Source: Ruminococcaceae bacterium UBA5904 (GTDB lineage: Bacteria; Bacillota; Clostridia; Oscillospirales; Acutalibacteraceae). Taken from it: a stretch of DNA of 6,243 nt. The translations under genes and the position numbers were made by a program. This document shows, piece by piece, positions 1-4,664 of this stretch; within the stretch, counting starts at the first letter, position 1; every line of letters begins with the position of its first letter. The notes beneath the pieces are model-generated. The model saw nothing but the letters and a program-made list of their open reading frames with translations. It had not been told where the DNA came from and did not search any database. Location of the stretch: NCBI GenBank assembly GCA_002431305.1, contig DJEG01000054.1, forward strand, positions 1 through 6,243, in the 5' to 3' direction.

Positions 1-10
1 GCCTTTACCC

Positions 11-34
11 CGGGAAGACAATGTCTTCCCCTAC
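11..34 (-). repeat. REP-like palindrome with GTAG head (left copy)
   Basis: On the minus strand this reads GTAG followed by a near-continuous palindrome. The core at 12-30 is a perfect inverted repeat with 9-bp arms (GGGAAGACA / TGTCTTCCC) around one central base. The same unit occurs at 6215-6238 in the opposite orientation, identical at 23 of 24 positions. A short 5' GTAG next to an imperfect hairpin is the hallmark of REP elements mobilised by RAYT (Y1 HuH) transposases; assigning it to that class is inference, since no transposase gene is present. It lies about 105 bases beyond the last gene of the minus-strand operon. It could form a 3' hairpin in that transcript, but no T-run follows it in the direction of transcription, so it is not a canonical terminator. 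Confidence 0.7.
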
Positions 35-55
35 GTTCCGATCCGAATATTTATT

Positions 56-98
56 ATATTTTTCAATTCGATTATCATTAAAATTTGATGAAAAATAT
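56..98. repeat. AT-rich inverted repeat downstream of the minus-strand operon
   Basis: Arms at 56-65 (ATATTTTTCA) and 89-98 (TGAAAAATAT) are exact 10-bp reverse complements around a 23-nt AT-rich loop. It lies 40 to 82 bases past the stop codon of the last minus-strand gene. With one G/C pair per arm the stem would be weak. It could contribute to transcript ending together with the GC-richer palindrome at 12-30, but it does not look like a standard intrinsic terminator. Nothing else is recognisable in the 137 bases left of the last gene. Confidence 0.35.
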
Positions 99-137
99 TT
101 CTGCACACTGCCTGCTGCCCGCTCGTCATTTGACAAC

Positions 138-692
138 TTACACCTGTAAATTATCGTACTGTTCGGTAAGATATTCCTTTATCCACACAAGCACGTCGGG
201 CGTATCGAGCGGAACATCTCCGAGCACGTTTTTAAGCTCGTCCGTATCGAGCGAAACTTCGCCCCCGCCTTTTACATGTTTAAACGTCCAATGTATATCG
301 GGCGACCCCTGTATCAGCGTGACAACGGTCGAAACGATATCGCCGAGGGGGGTAAAATCGACGGTATTTTTATAAAAGAAAGCCTTGATAAGAGTGCCGT
401 GATTTATGCTGTCGTCGTCCTCGCTTATTGATTTAATCTCCGTGTCTCCGCCGGTCTGCTGAGCCGCCAGCTTTAAAAGCGGGAGCCCCATGCCGACGTT
501 ACGCGTCGTTCTTGTCGTGCAGAACGGGTCGGACGCATGTTTTAAGAATTCCGCGCTCATGCCCTTGCCGTCGTCGCTGACGGTAAACACGAGTGACTTG
601 TCCGTTTCGTCGATTTTTATGCCGACGTTTTTCGCGCCTGCCCGCACGCTGTTCATTGCTATGTCGAGGATATTGAGCGAAAGTTCTTTCAT
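138..692 (-). CDS. GHKL-type ATP-binding protein (histidine-kinase-like ATPase fold)
   Basis: A 184-residue soluble protein with the Bergerat ATP-binding fold at residues 1-108 and no phosphoacceptor-histidine domain or membrane segment. The N-box is ILDIAMNSVRAGA (Asp10, Asn14), the G1 box is DDGKG (40-44), the lid/G2 region is DPFCTTR then GMGLP (55-71), and the G3 Gly-Thr is at 99-100. The C-terminal part (about 109-184) is a family-specific extension of unknown function, with PLGDI and a region around LGDVPLDTP. Proteins of this build are found next to PHP and hydrogenase genes in Clostridia. ATP binding is well supported; whether it is a protein kinase is not known. The start is set by GGAG at 701-704, 8 nt upstream, and the ATG overlaps the stop of the PHP gene (ATGA), implying translational coupling. 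It is the last gene of the operon. Confidence 0.85.
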   Translation of the reverse strand: MKELSLNILDIAMNSVRAGAKNVGIKIDETDKSLVFTVSDDGKGMSAEFLKHASDPFCTTRTTRNVGMGLPLLKLAAQQTGGDTEIKSISEDDDSINHGTLIKAFFYKNTVDFTPLGDIVSTVVTLIQGSPDIHWTFKHVKGGGEVSLDTDELKNVLGDVPLDTPDVLVWIKEYLTEQYDNLQV

Positions 693-1432
693 CGGCGGTT
701 CTCCGTTCTTAAGTTTTTGATAATTTCCCGCGCGGTTTCGCCGGGGTCGGACGAATCCGTATCGAGTTCTATTATGTTATCCTTATCGCGTATGTCCCAG
801 AGAAAATGAGCGTCGGAGGAAACTATTTTCGTCCGCGTTTTTATCTCGGGGTATAGCGAAGTGAGTGTATCAATCTTTGTTTTGTCGTGAAATTCCGCGC
901 ACGTAAAATTCGGGTCGTCGGGAAATGCGCCGAGTACCGCCGTGACTGAATTCGACTGTCTGTCGACGTGGGCGGGGTACGCGGTTCCGTTATATGAAGA
1001 AACGATTTTTGCTATATTATCTATTGAAATTTCGGTCGCGTTTGATAGAAGAAAACCGTCCGTCGAAATAACCTCGTCGTTTTCGTCCGTAATCAGCTGT
1101 TCGCCGAAAATGTCCGCTCTGTTGGGAATTTTAATTCGCTTCGAATCTAAAAACAAATCAAATTCCATACCCGCTTCAAGAGAAGGAAACAGGCACACAA
1201 CGTGTATATCCTCGCTCGTCGTGACCTCCGCGCCGGCTATCGGAATGATTCCGTTTCGTTTCGCCGCCGAGAAAAACGCGGGGCAGTTTTTGAGTGTGTT
1301 GTGGTCGGTCAGCGCCATAACGTCAATTCCCGCAAGAACCGCGGTTCCCGCTATGTTATTCGGGGTCATGTCGTTGTCCGCGCACGGGGACAAACACGAA
1401 TGTATGTGAAAGTCGTAGTAAAACGGCTTCAT
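689..1432 (-). CDS. PHP-domain metal-dependent phosphoesterase
   Basis: A 247-residue protein with the PHP (polymerase and histidinol phosphatase) metal-site motifs in order: DFHIHS (His9, His11), TDHN (Asp43, His44), Glu69 in GAEVT, His77 in DIHVV, His155 in AHVDR, and SSDAH (Asp207, His209). All the usual metal ligands are present, so an active di- or trinuclear metal centre is expected. The family hydrolyses phosphomonoesters, nucleotides or nucleic acid ends, and the substrate here is unknown. The open frame runs upstream to 1561, but that N-terminal stretch is Arg-rich, unlike the family, and overlaps the preceding gene. I therefore start at ATG 1432, four bases inside the end of the DRTGG gene (ATGA overlap), giving MKPFYYDFHIHS. 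No good Shine-Dalgarno precedes it, which fits translational coupling. Residues 95-140 form an insertion between core strands. Confidence 0.9.
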   Translation of the reverse strand: MKPFYYDFHIHSCLSPCADNDMTPNNIAGTAVLAGIDVMALTDHNTLKNCPAFFSAAKRNGIIPIAGAEVTTSEDIHVVCLFPSLEAGMEFDLFLDSKRIKIPNRADIFGEQLITDENDEVISTDGFLLSNATEISIDNIAKIVSSYNGTAYPAHVDRQSNSVTAVLGAFPDDPNFTCAEFHDKTKIDTLTSLYPEIKTRTKIVSSDAHFLWDIRDKDNIIELDTDSSDPGETAREIIKNLRTENRR

Positions 1433-1755
1433 ATCGACTGTGAAATTGCGCTTATAAGCTCGAATGCGGGCTTGTCGGAAACGAGCACGTTTACGCCCTT
1501 TGCATTCGCTATGGATACGACCTCTTTGTCGGGCTTTTCGCCGTCGCAGAGTATAACGCACGAAGCGTCCGTCAGAGAAGCCACAGCGATTATGTTGACG
1601 TTTGACATTATCGTAACCCAGGCGTCACCGCTTTTAGCACGGCTCATGACCCAGCTTAACAGGTCGCCCGTGTAACCGCCCGTGATTTCCCTGTCCGGGT
1701 CGGGCAGAGACGGTGATGAAAGCGAATATTTAACAGCGAGTTCGCCGACTGTCAT
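1429..1755 (-). CDS. DRTGG-domain protein (second copy)
   Basis: A 108-residue soluble protein that I assign to the DRTGG domain family (the domain also found in some phosphotransacetylases and CBS-domain proteins) from its motif DREITGGYTGDLLSWVM (residues 21-37). The domain is thought to bind a small ligand or mediate protein contacts; its biochemical role is not established. It aligns by eye with the first DRTGG protein of this operon: the Asp-(Lys/Arg)-Glu step, the Gly/Ser-Asp-(Leu/Met)-(Leu/Met)-Ser block and the C-terminal Lys-Pro...Ser-Asp-Lys pattern are shared. ATG 1755 is preferred to ATG 1764 because the only ribosome site, GAAAGGA at 1766-1772, lies 10 nt from the former and one base from the latter. 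Its stop overlaps the PHP start by four bases. A 243-nt repeat-bearing gap separates it from the upstream hydrogenase gene. Confidence 0.85.
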   Translation of the reverse strand: MTVGELAVKYSLSSPSLPDPDREITGGYTGDLLSWVMSRAKSGDAWVTIMSNVNIIAVASLTDASCVILCDGEKPDKEVVSIANAKGVNVLVSDKPAFELISAISQSI

Positions 1756-1765
1756 ATAGATCATA

Positions 1766-1772
1766 TCCTTTC
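1766..1772 (-). promoter_or_regulatory. Ribosome binding site deciding the second DRTGG start
   Basis: The minus strand reads GAAAGGA, ending 10 nt before ATG 1755 and one nt before the alternative in-frame ATG 1764. The spacing selects 1755. Confidence 0.6.
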
Positions 1773-1784
1773 GTAAATTAGTAA

Positions 1785-1824
1785 AGAGAATAGAGAAGAG
1801 ATAAAAGATAAGAGAGAAAAGAAT
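1785..1824 (+). repeat. Degenerate heptanucleotide array (AGAGAAT type)
   Basis: From 1785 the plus strand divides cleanly into heptads: AGAGAAT, AGAGAAG, AGATAAA, AGATAAG, AGAGAAA, then AGAA. Every unit begins AGA with A at positions 5 and 6. The tract is pure purine apart from three T. It lies directly upstream of the ribosome site of the second DRTGG gene, so the minus-strand transcript has a pyrimidine-rich leader here. The unit resembles the GTGAATA heptads found in opposite orientation at 1943-1967. Confidence 0.6.
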
Positions 1825-1830
1825 CGGTTT

Positions 1831-1847
1831 CGTTTTCTTCGAAAACG
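1831..1847. repeat. Short inverted repeat in the operon gap
   Basis: CGTTTTC at 1831-1837 and GAAAACG at 1841-1847 are exact 7-bp reverse complements with a 3-nt loop. It lies in the gap between the hydrogenase-type gene and the second DRTGG gene. No T-run follows on either strand, so it is not a terminator. A TATAAT on the minus strand at 1856-1851 sits beside it, but no matching -35 was found. Confidence 0.4.
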
Positions 1848-1918
1848 TTAATTATATTTGAATCGATAATGCAGAATGTTCGTCAGACGCAGACGCCGCG
1901 CAATTTATTATATAATGA

Positions 1919-1936
1919 CAAATCCGCAAGGATTTG
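1919..1936. repeat. Hairpin with GCAA loop in the operon gap
   Basis: CAAATCC (1919-1925) and GGATTTG (1930-1936) pair perfectly over 7 bp around the loop GCAA. On the plus strand the loop would be a GNRA tetraloop; on the minus-strand transcript it reads TTGC. It sits 6 nt from the TATTCAC-type heptad array and may belong to the same inserted repeat unit. Confidence 0.45.
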
Positions 1937-1942
1937 CACCGA

Positions 1943-1967
1943 CACTATTCACTATTCACTATTCACT
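1943..1967 (-). repeat. Exact heptanucleotide tandem repeat (GTGAATA)
   Basis: The minus strand carries GTGAATA three times in perfect tandem followed by GTG, with a partial unit at the other end (on the plus strand CACTATT CACTATT CACTATT CACT). It lies 32 nt past the stop of the hydrogenase-type gene. A degenerate array of a near-identical heptad (GAGAATA) lies at 1785-1824 in the opposite orientation. Arrays of this kind occur between genes in many Firmicutes; no function is known to me. Confidence 0.8.
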
Positions 1968-1968
1968 G

Positions 1969-2004
1969 CAATAATTTATCGCGCGGTAAAGCGGTAAATT
2001 ATTG
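1969..2004. repeat. Inverted repeat spanning the hydrogenase-type gene stop codon
   Basis: AATAATTTA (1970-1978) and TAAATTATT (1995-2003) are exact complements, and the outer pair C1969/G2004 also matches. An inner CGC/GCG block (1980-1982 with 1991-1993) extends the stem after one mismatch (a T/G pair) and leaves an 8-nt loop. The stop codon of the hydrogenase-type gene (TAA at 2001-1999) lies inside the arm. In the minus-strand RNA this could act as a 3' stabilising or attenuating stem. No T-tract follows, so termination is not supported. Confidence 0.5.
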
Positions 2005-3243
2005 TTTTACCACGCATCCTTCCGGATCCGCCGTACCCTTTACAATATCCTCCGCGAACGCTCTGCACGTCGGCGAACCGCACGCTCCGCAGTCGATTCC
2101 GGGAAGCGAATTTTTAATAGACTGAATCTTTGCCATGAGTTTTATCGACTCGCCCATGCCGGAGCCGAGCTTCGTCATCGGAGTATACGACGGCGCCGTA
2201 TCGAGTATATAATTTTCGGGGATGAAAAGGTCGTCGTTTTCAAGGAAATTTCGCGCGACGGGAAGATACCGTCTGACCGTCTGAAGACGCGTTTTTGCAA
2301 TAAACGGATTTTCTATCGTCATAACTCCCCCGACGCATCCGCCTATGCAGGCGTTCAGCTCTACAAATTCAAGCTGGGGAATACTGCCGTTCTCAATTTT
2401 GTCGAGAATGTCAATAACGTTCTCGATTCCGTCGGCGGCAAGGTACTTGTCATTCATTATTGCGCTCGCCTCTCCCCCGCTCGAAGCCCAGCCGATGCCG
2501 ATTTTACCCGCGCATGACTGAATCGAGGGATTTGCGCCCTTTTTCAAAGCGCCGAGAAGCTTAAAATATATGTCGTTTACCGATATTACAACGTCTACAT
2601 GACTTTTATAATCGCCGTAGCCGTTGCGTATGTAGCTTACCTTCGCCGCGCAAGGAGAGATGAAAAATACGCCGATATCCGAATCTTTCAGCTCGGAGTG
2701 TTTTTTCTTCGCCCGTTTTTTCGCAAGAATTGCGCCTATCTCCATTGGCGGAAGTATCGGCAGTAAGTTGTCTTTCAAATACGGGAATCTCATTGAGATA
2801 AGCCGTGCGATAACGGGACACGCGGAACTTATCACCGGTTTTCTGATTCCCTCGGTTTTAAGATAAAGTCTCGTATATTCCGAAACGAGCTCCGCCGCCT
2901 GCGCGGTTTCAAAAACATCGTCGAATCCGATATCAAGCAGAGCCTGCATTAAAATATCCGGATCGTCAAGCGACGAAAACTGACCGAACAGAACGGGCGC
3001 GGGGAGAGCTATTTTATACTTATAATCCATATAATGCTCCATTTTCGAGCACATGGCGCGCCTTGCGTTATGCGGACAGACGCGTATACATTCCCCGCAG
3101 TCTATACAGCGGTCGGGGTCAATCTCCGACTTGCCGTTATGAATCCTGATAGCCTCGGTGGGACAGCGTTTAAGGCACGCGGTACAGCCCTTGCACTTTT
3201 CAACGTCAAGCTCTACGGAATGTCTGTAATAGGTTTTATCCAC
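1999..3243 (-). CDS. FeFe-hydrogenase-domain protein, sensory (HydS-like) type
   Basis: A 414-residue iron-sulfur protein. Residues 10-60 form a 2x[4Fe-4S] ferredoxin domain (Cys17/20/23/27 and Cys46/49/52/56). Residues about 75-350 form the FeFe-hydrogenase H-domain. Its motifs are SSACP (139-143; Cys142), ISPCAAK (195-201; Cys198) and ELNACIGGC (295-303; Cys299, Cys303), so all four H-cluster cysteines are kept. In catalytic enzymes the first motif is TSCCP; here the first Cys, the proton-transfer residue, is Ala141, as reported for sensory hydrogenases. The C-terminus (385-410) has a CGACGSPTC-type [4Fe-4S] domain with Cys385/388/393/410. No PAS domain follows, unlike the Thermotoga HydS. 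There is no signal peptide or membrane segment, so it is cytoplasmic. It starts with GTG, supported by GGGGAGG 7 nt upstream. Hydrogen or redox sensing, or slow turnover, is inferred. Maturases HydE/F/G are not in the window. Confidence 0.88.
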   Translation of the reverse strand: MDKTYYRHSVELDVEKCKGCTACLKRCPTEAIRIHNGKSEIDPDRCIDCGECIRVCPHNARRAMCSKMEHYMDYKYKIALPAPVLFGQFSSLDDPDILMQALLDIGFDDVFETAQAAELVSEYTRLYLKTEGIRKPVISSACPVIARLISMRFPYLKDNLLPILPPMEIGAILAKKRAKKKHSELKDSDIGVFFISPCAAKVSYIRNGYGDYKSHVDVVISVNDIYFKLLGALKKGANPSIQSCAGKIGIGWASSGGEASAIMNDKYLAADGIENVIDILDKIENGSIPQLEFVELNACIGGCVGGVMTIENPFIAKTRLQTVRRYLPVARNFLENDDLFIPENYILDTAPSYTPMTKLGSGMGESIKLMAKIQSIKNSLPGIDCGACGSPTCRAFAEDIVKGTADPEGCVVKQ

Positions 3244-3250
3244 AGCCGAC

Positions 3251-3257
3251 CCTCCCC
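3251..3257 (-). promoter_or_regulatory. Strong ribosome binding site before a GTG start
   Basis: The minus strand reads GGGGAGG, then 7 nt, then GTG at 3243-3241. This supports GTG rather than an internal ATG as the start of the hydrogenase-type gene. The site fits within the 21-nt gap after the preceding gene. Confidence 0.75.
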
Positions 3258-3264
3258 GAATAAG

Positions 3265-3690
3265 TTATCGGAAATTTACTCTCATTGTTATTTTGGTTCC
3301 GACGCCGACTTCAGACTCGACGTTCATCTCGTCCGTATACCGTTTCATGTTGGGAAGTCCCATTCCCGCGCCGAAGCCCAAAGCCCTCACGGAATCGGAA
3401 GCCGTCGAATATCCCTCGCGCATTGCAAGAGCGATATCCTTTATGCCCGGACCGTGATCCTCCAGTATTATATCTATATGATCCTCGTATACGTTTACGT
3501 CAGCCGTTCCCCCGCGGGCGTGGATAACCATGTTAATCTCGCCCTCGTACATCGCAATGGACACGCGTCTGATGACCTCGGGGTCAAGCCCCATGTCACG
3601 CAGATTCTTTTTAACCTTAACCGACGCCTGCCCTGCGGAAACGAAATTCGTACCGTCTACGTCAAAATGAAAATTCAGATATTCATCCAT
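3265..3690 (-). CDS. RsbW/SpoIIAB-like ATP-binding protein (anti-sigma-factor-type kinase fold)
   Basis: A 141-residue single-domain HATPase. The N-box is YEGEINMVIHA (48-58), in which Glu49 and Asn53 have the same spacing as the catalytic Glu and Mg-binding Asn of SpoIIAB. The G1 box is EDHGPGI (77-83), the G2/lid region is GFGAGMGLPN (105-114), and GVGT (129-132) is the G3 box. Family members phosphorylate a STAS-domain anti-anti-sigma factor and bind sigma factors. Neither partner is encoded in this window, so the target is unknown. The gene overlaps the end of the upstream DRTGG gene by 8 nt (AGGA at 3697-3700, 6 nt before the ATG) and is followed after 21 nt by the hydrogenase-type gene. 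This suggests its activity is tied to the redox or hydrogen state read by that protein, which is inference. Length is normal and no residue is obviously missing. Confidence 0.88.
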   Translation of the reverse strand: MDEYLNFHFDVDGTNFVSAGQASVKVKKNLRDMGLDPEVIRRVSIAMYEGEINMVIHARGGTADVNVYEDHIDIILEDHGPGIKDIALAMREGYSTASDSVRALGFGAGMGLPNMKRYTDEMNVESEVGVGTKITMRVNFR

Positions 3691-4042
3691 TTTGTTTCCT
3701 GCCGTTCTCTGAAAGACCGTTGCTGTAAAGGATTCCGCACGCCTCGTACATGCGTTTGTCCGAAGCCATCATAACCATTCCGCACTCTCGCGCAAGCTCA
3801 ATCATTTCCTCGCTCGGACGCTTTGAACGGACAAAAACGATGCATATCATATCCATCATTTCCGCTGTTCTGACAACCTGCGAGTTGACAAGCCCCGTCA
3901 GCAGAACGGCCTGATCCTTGACGTACGCGAGCACGTCGCTCATCATGTCGCTGCCGCATGCGGAGTAAACCTCTTTATCGAGATTTTCCTCCCCGCAGAT
4001 TACCTCCGCGCCGAGAAGCTCCTTGATAACTCTGATTTTCAT
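3683..4042 (-). CDS. DRTGG-domain protein (first copy)
   Basis: A 119-residue soluble protein. The first half carries a divergent DRTGG domain: residues 22-38 read DKEVYSACGSDMMSDVL, aligning by eye with DREITGGYTGDLLSWVM of the second copy, so the Thr-Gly-Gly core is replaced by Tyr-Ser-Ala. Further recognisable blocks are LLTGLVNSQVVRTAEMMD (47-64) and the C-terminal SDKRMYEACGILYSNGL (94-110), which I associate with DRTGG proteins beside hydrogenases in Clostridia. A ligand-binding or adaptor role is plausible, with no established reaction. The start is fixed by GGGAGG at 4051-4056, 8 nt upstream. It follows the NuoE-like gene by 43 nt and overlaps the RsbW-like gene by 8 nt. Cys29 and Cys102 are present, but there is no metal-binding pattern. 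Confidence 0.85.
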   Translation of the reverse strand: MKIRVIKELLGAEVICGEENLDKEVYSACGSDMMSDVLAYVKDQAVLLTGLVNSQVVRTAEMMDMICIVFVRSKRPSEEMIELARECGMVMMASDKRMYEACGILYSNGLSENGRKQNG

Positions 4043-4074
4043 GTCCGATTCCTCCCAGAGAAAAGCCGATATTT

Positions 4075-4094
4075 ATTATTCGTAATTATTCGTA
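4075..4094 (-). repeat. 10-bp perfect tandem duplication over the NuoE-like stop codon
   Basis: The plus strand holds ATTATTCGTA twice without interruption (4075-4084, 4085-4094). On the coding strand this is TACGAATAAT twice, so the last codons and the TAA stop are duplicated. It looks like a small slippage duplication and does not alter the protein, because the first copy already stops translation. Confidence 0.75.
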
Positions 4095-4580
4095 TTTTGC
4101 GAGAATTCCCGGTACATCGTCGGGAACGAGACGGCCGTAAACGTCGTCATTAACCGTCATGACGGGAGCCAGTCCGCACGCACCGATACAACGGCAGTCG
4201 ACAACGGAAAATCTCTCGTCCGCGGAACATTCGCCGGGCTCTACGCCCAAGCATTCGCATACCTTATCGAGGATAGCCTGCGAACCCTTAACGTAGCACG
4301 CTGTTCCTAAGCATACGGAGACGTTGTACTTGCCCTTGGGCGAAAGCGAAAACTGCGCGTAGAACGTCGCAACGCCGTAAACCTTCTCGAGCGGAACGTC
4401 CATTCCGTCGGCAATCATGATCTGCACCTCTCTGGGCAGATAGCCGTAGATGTCCTGCGCCTGCTGCATGACAGCCATGAGACGGCTTTTGTCGGACTTG
4501 TTCTCCTCGATTATGCTTTTCAGCTTTTCTTCCTGCTCGGGAGTACCGTTAAAAGGCACGCTGCTGATCTTCTTAATCAT
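4086..4580 (-). CDS. NuoE-like thioredoxin-fold [2Fe-2S] protein (hydrogenase/NADH dehydrogenase subunit E family)
   Basis: A 164-residue cytoplasmic protein of the 24-kDa complex I / HydC / HndA family. The N-terminal half is helical (14-60), with YGYLPREVQ and the conserved VYGVATFYAQF at 67-77. The C-terminal thioredoxin-like domain binds one [2Fe-2S] cluster through Cys90-x4-Cys95 and Cys131-x3-Cys135 (CLGTAC, CIGAC). It normally passes electrons between a NuoF/HydB flavoprotein and the hydrogenase module, but no NuoF-like gene lies in this window, so here it may serve the HydS-like protein instead (inference). The open frame extends to 4637, but the added residues would lie upstream of the predicted transcription start. 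ATG 4580 has GGAGG at 4588-4592 with 7-nt spacing and gives the expected N-terminus. It is the first gene of the minus-strand operon. Confidence 0.92.
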   Translation of the reverse strand: MIKKISSVPFNGTPEQEEKLKSIIEENKSDKSRLMAVMQQAQDIYGYLPREVQIMIADGMDVPLEKVYGVATFYAQFSLSPKGKYNVSVCLGTACYVKGSQAILDKVCECLGVEPGECSADERFSVVDCRCIGACGLAPVMTVNDDVYGRLVPDDVPGILAKYE

Positions 4581-4587
4581 TATGATT

Positions 4588-4592
4588 CCTCC
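4588..4592 (-). promoter_or_regulatory. Ribosome binding site deciding the NuoE-like start
   Basis: GGAGG on the minus strand, 7 nt before ATG 4580. It excludes the longer frame beginning at 4637, which has no ribosome site. Confidence 0.8.
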
Positions 4593-4635
4593 GTATAAAT
4601 ATATGAAAAATAAAAATGAATACGCTTGTCCGAAC

Positions 4636-4664
4636 ATTATAACATATTATTTTTTTACAGTCTA
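4636..4664 (-). promoter_or_regulatory. Sigma-A-type promoter of the hydrogenase-module operon
   Basis: Reading the minus strand: -35 TAGACT (4664-4659, 4 of 6 matching TTGACA), a 17-nt spacer, and -10 TATAAT (4641-4636, perfect) preceded by TGT, giving an extended -10 (TGnTATAAT). Transcription would start near 4629, leaving a leader of about 50 nt before ATG 4580. The -35 lies in the loop of the inverted repeat at 4650-4674, so a protein bound there would be expected to affect initiation. Confidence 0.7.

Noticed and set aside
12..30. Palindrome read as an intrinsic terminator of the minus-strand operon
   Set aside because: No T-tract follows in the direction of transcription, and the same unit with a GTAG head recurs at the other end of the window, pointing to a dispersed repeat.
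1433..1561. N-terminal extension of the PHP protein to 1561
   Set aside because: The extra residues are Arg/Lys-rich, overlap the preceding DRTGG gene by well over 100 bases and are not part of a PHP domain. ATG 1432 with an ATGA overlap fits the operon pattern.
942..1675. Two overlapping plus-strand open frames of about 155 codons
   Set aside because: Both are antisense to the PHP and DRTGG genes, whose metal ligands and motifs are intact; the translations show no recognisable pattern.
1851..1912. Internal promoter for the second half of the operon
   Set aside because: TATAAT occurs twice on the minus strand (1912-1907, 1856-1851), but no -35 hexamer lies 16 to 18 nt upstream of either, and the region is AT-rich enough for chance matches.
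1943..1967. CRISPR-like repeats
   Set aside because: The units are 7 bases in direct tandem with no spacers.
2002..2517. Plus-strand open frame of 171 codons
   Set aside because: It is antisense to the H-domain and C-terminal cluster region of the hydrogenase-type gene; Arg-rich and without family features.
3034..3774. Long open frame of 246 codons on the plus strand
   Set aside because: It lies antisense to the RsbW-like gene and both neighbours, which have clear family motifs. Its translation shows no domain pattern, and no ribosome site was seen.
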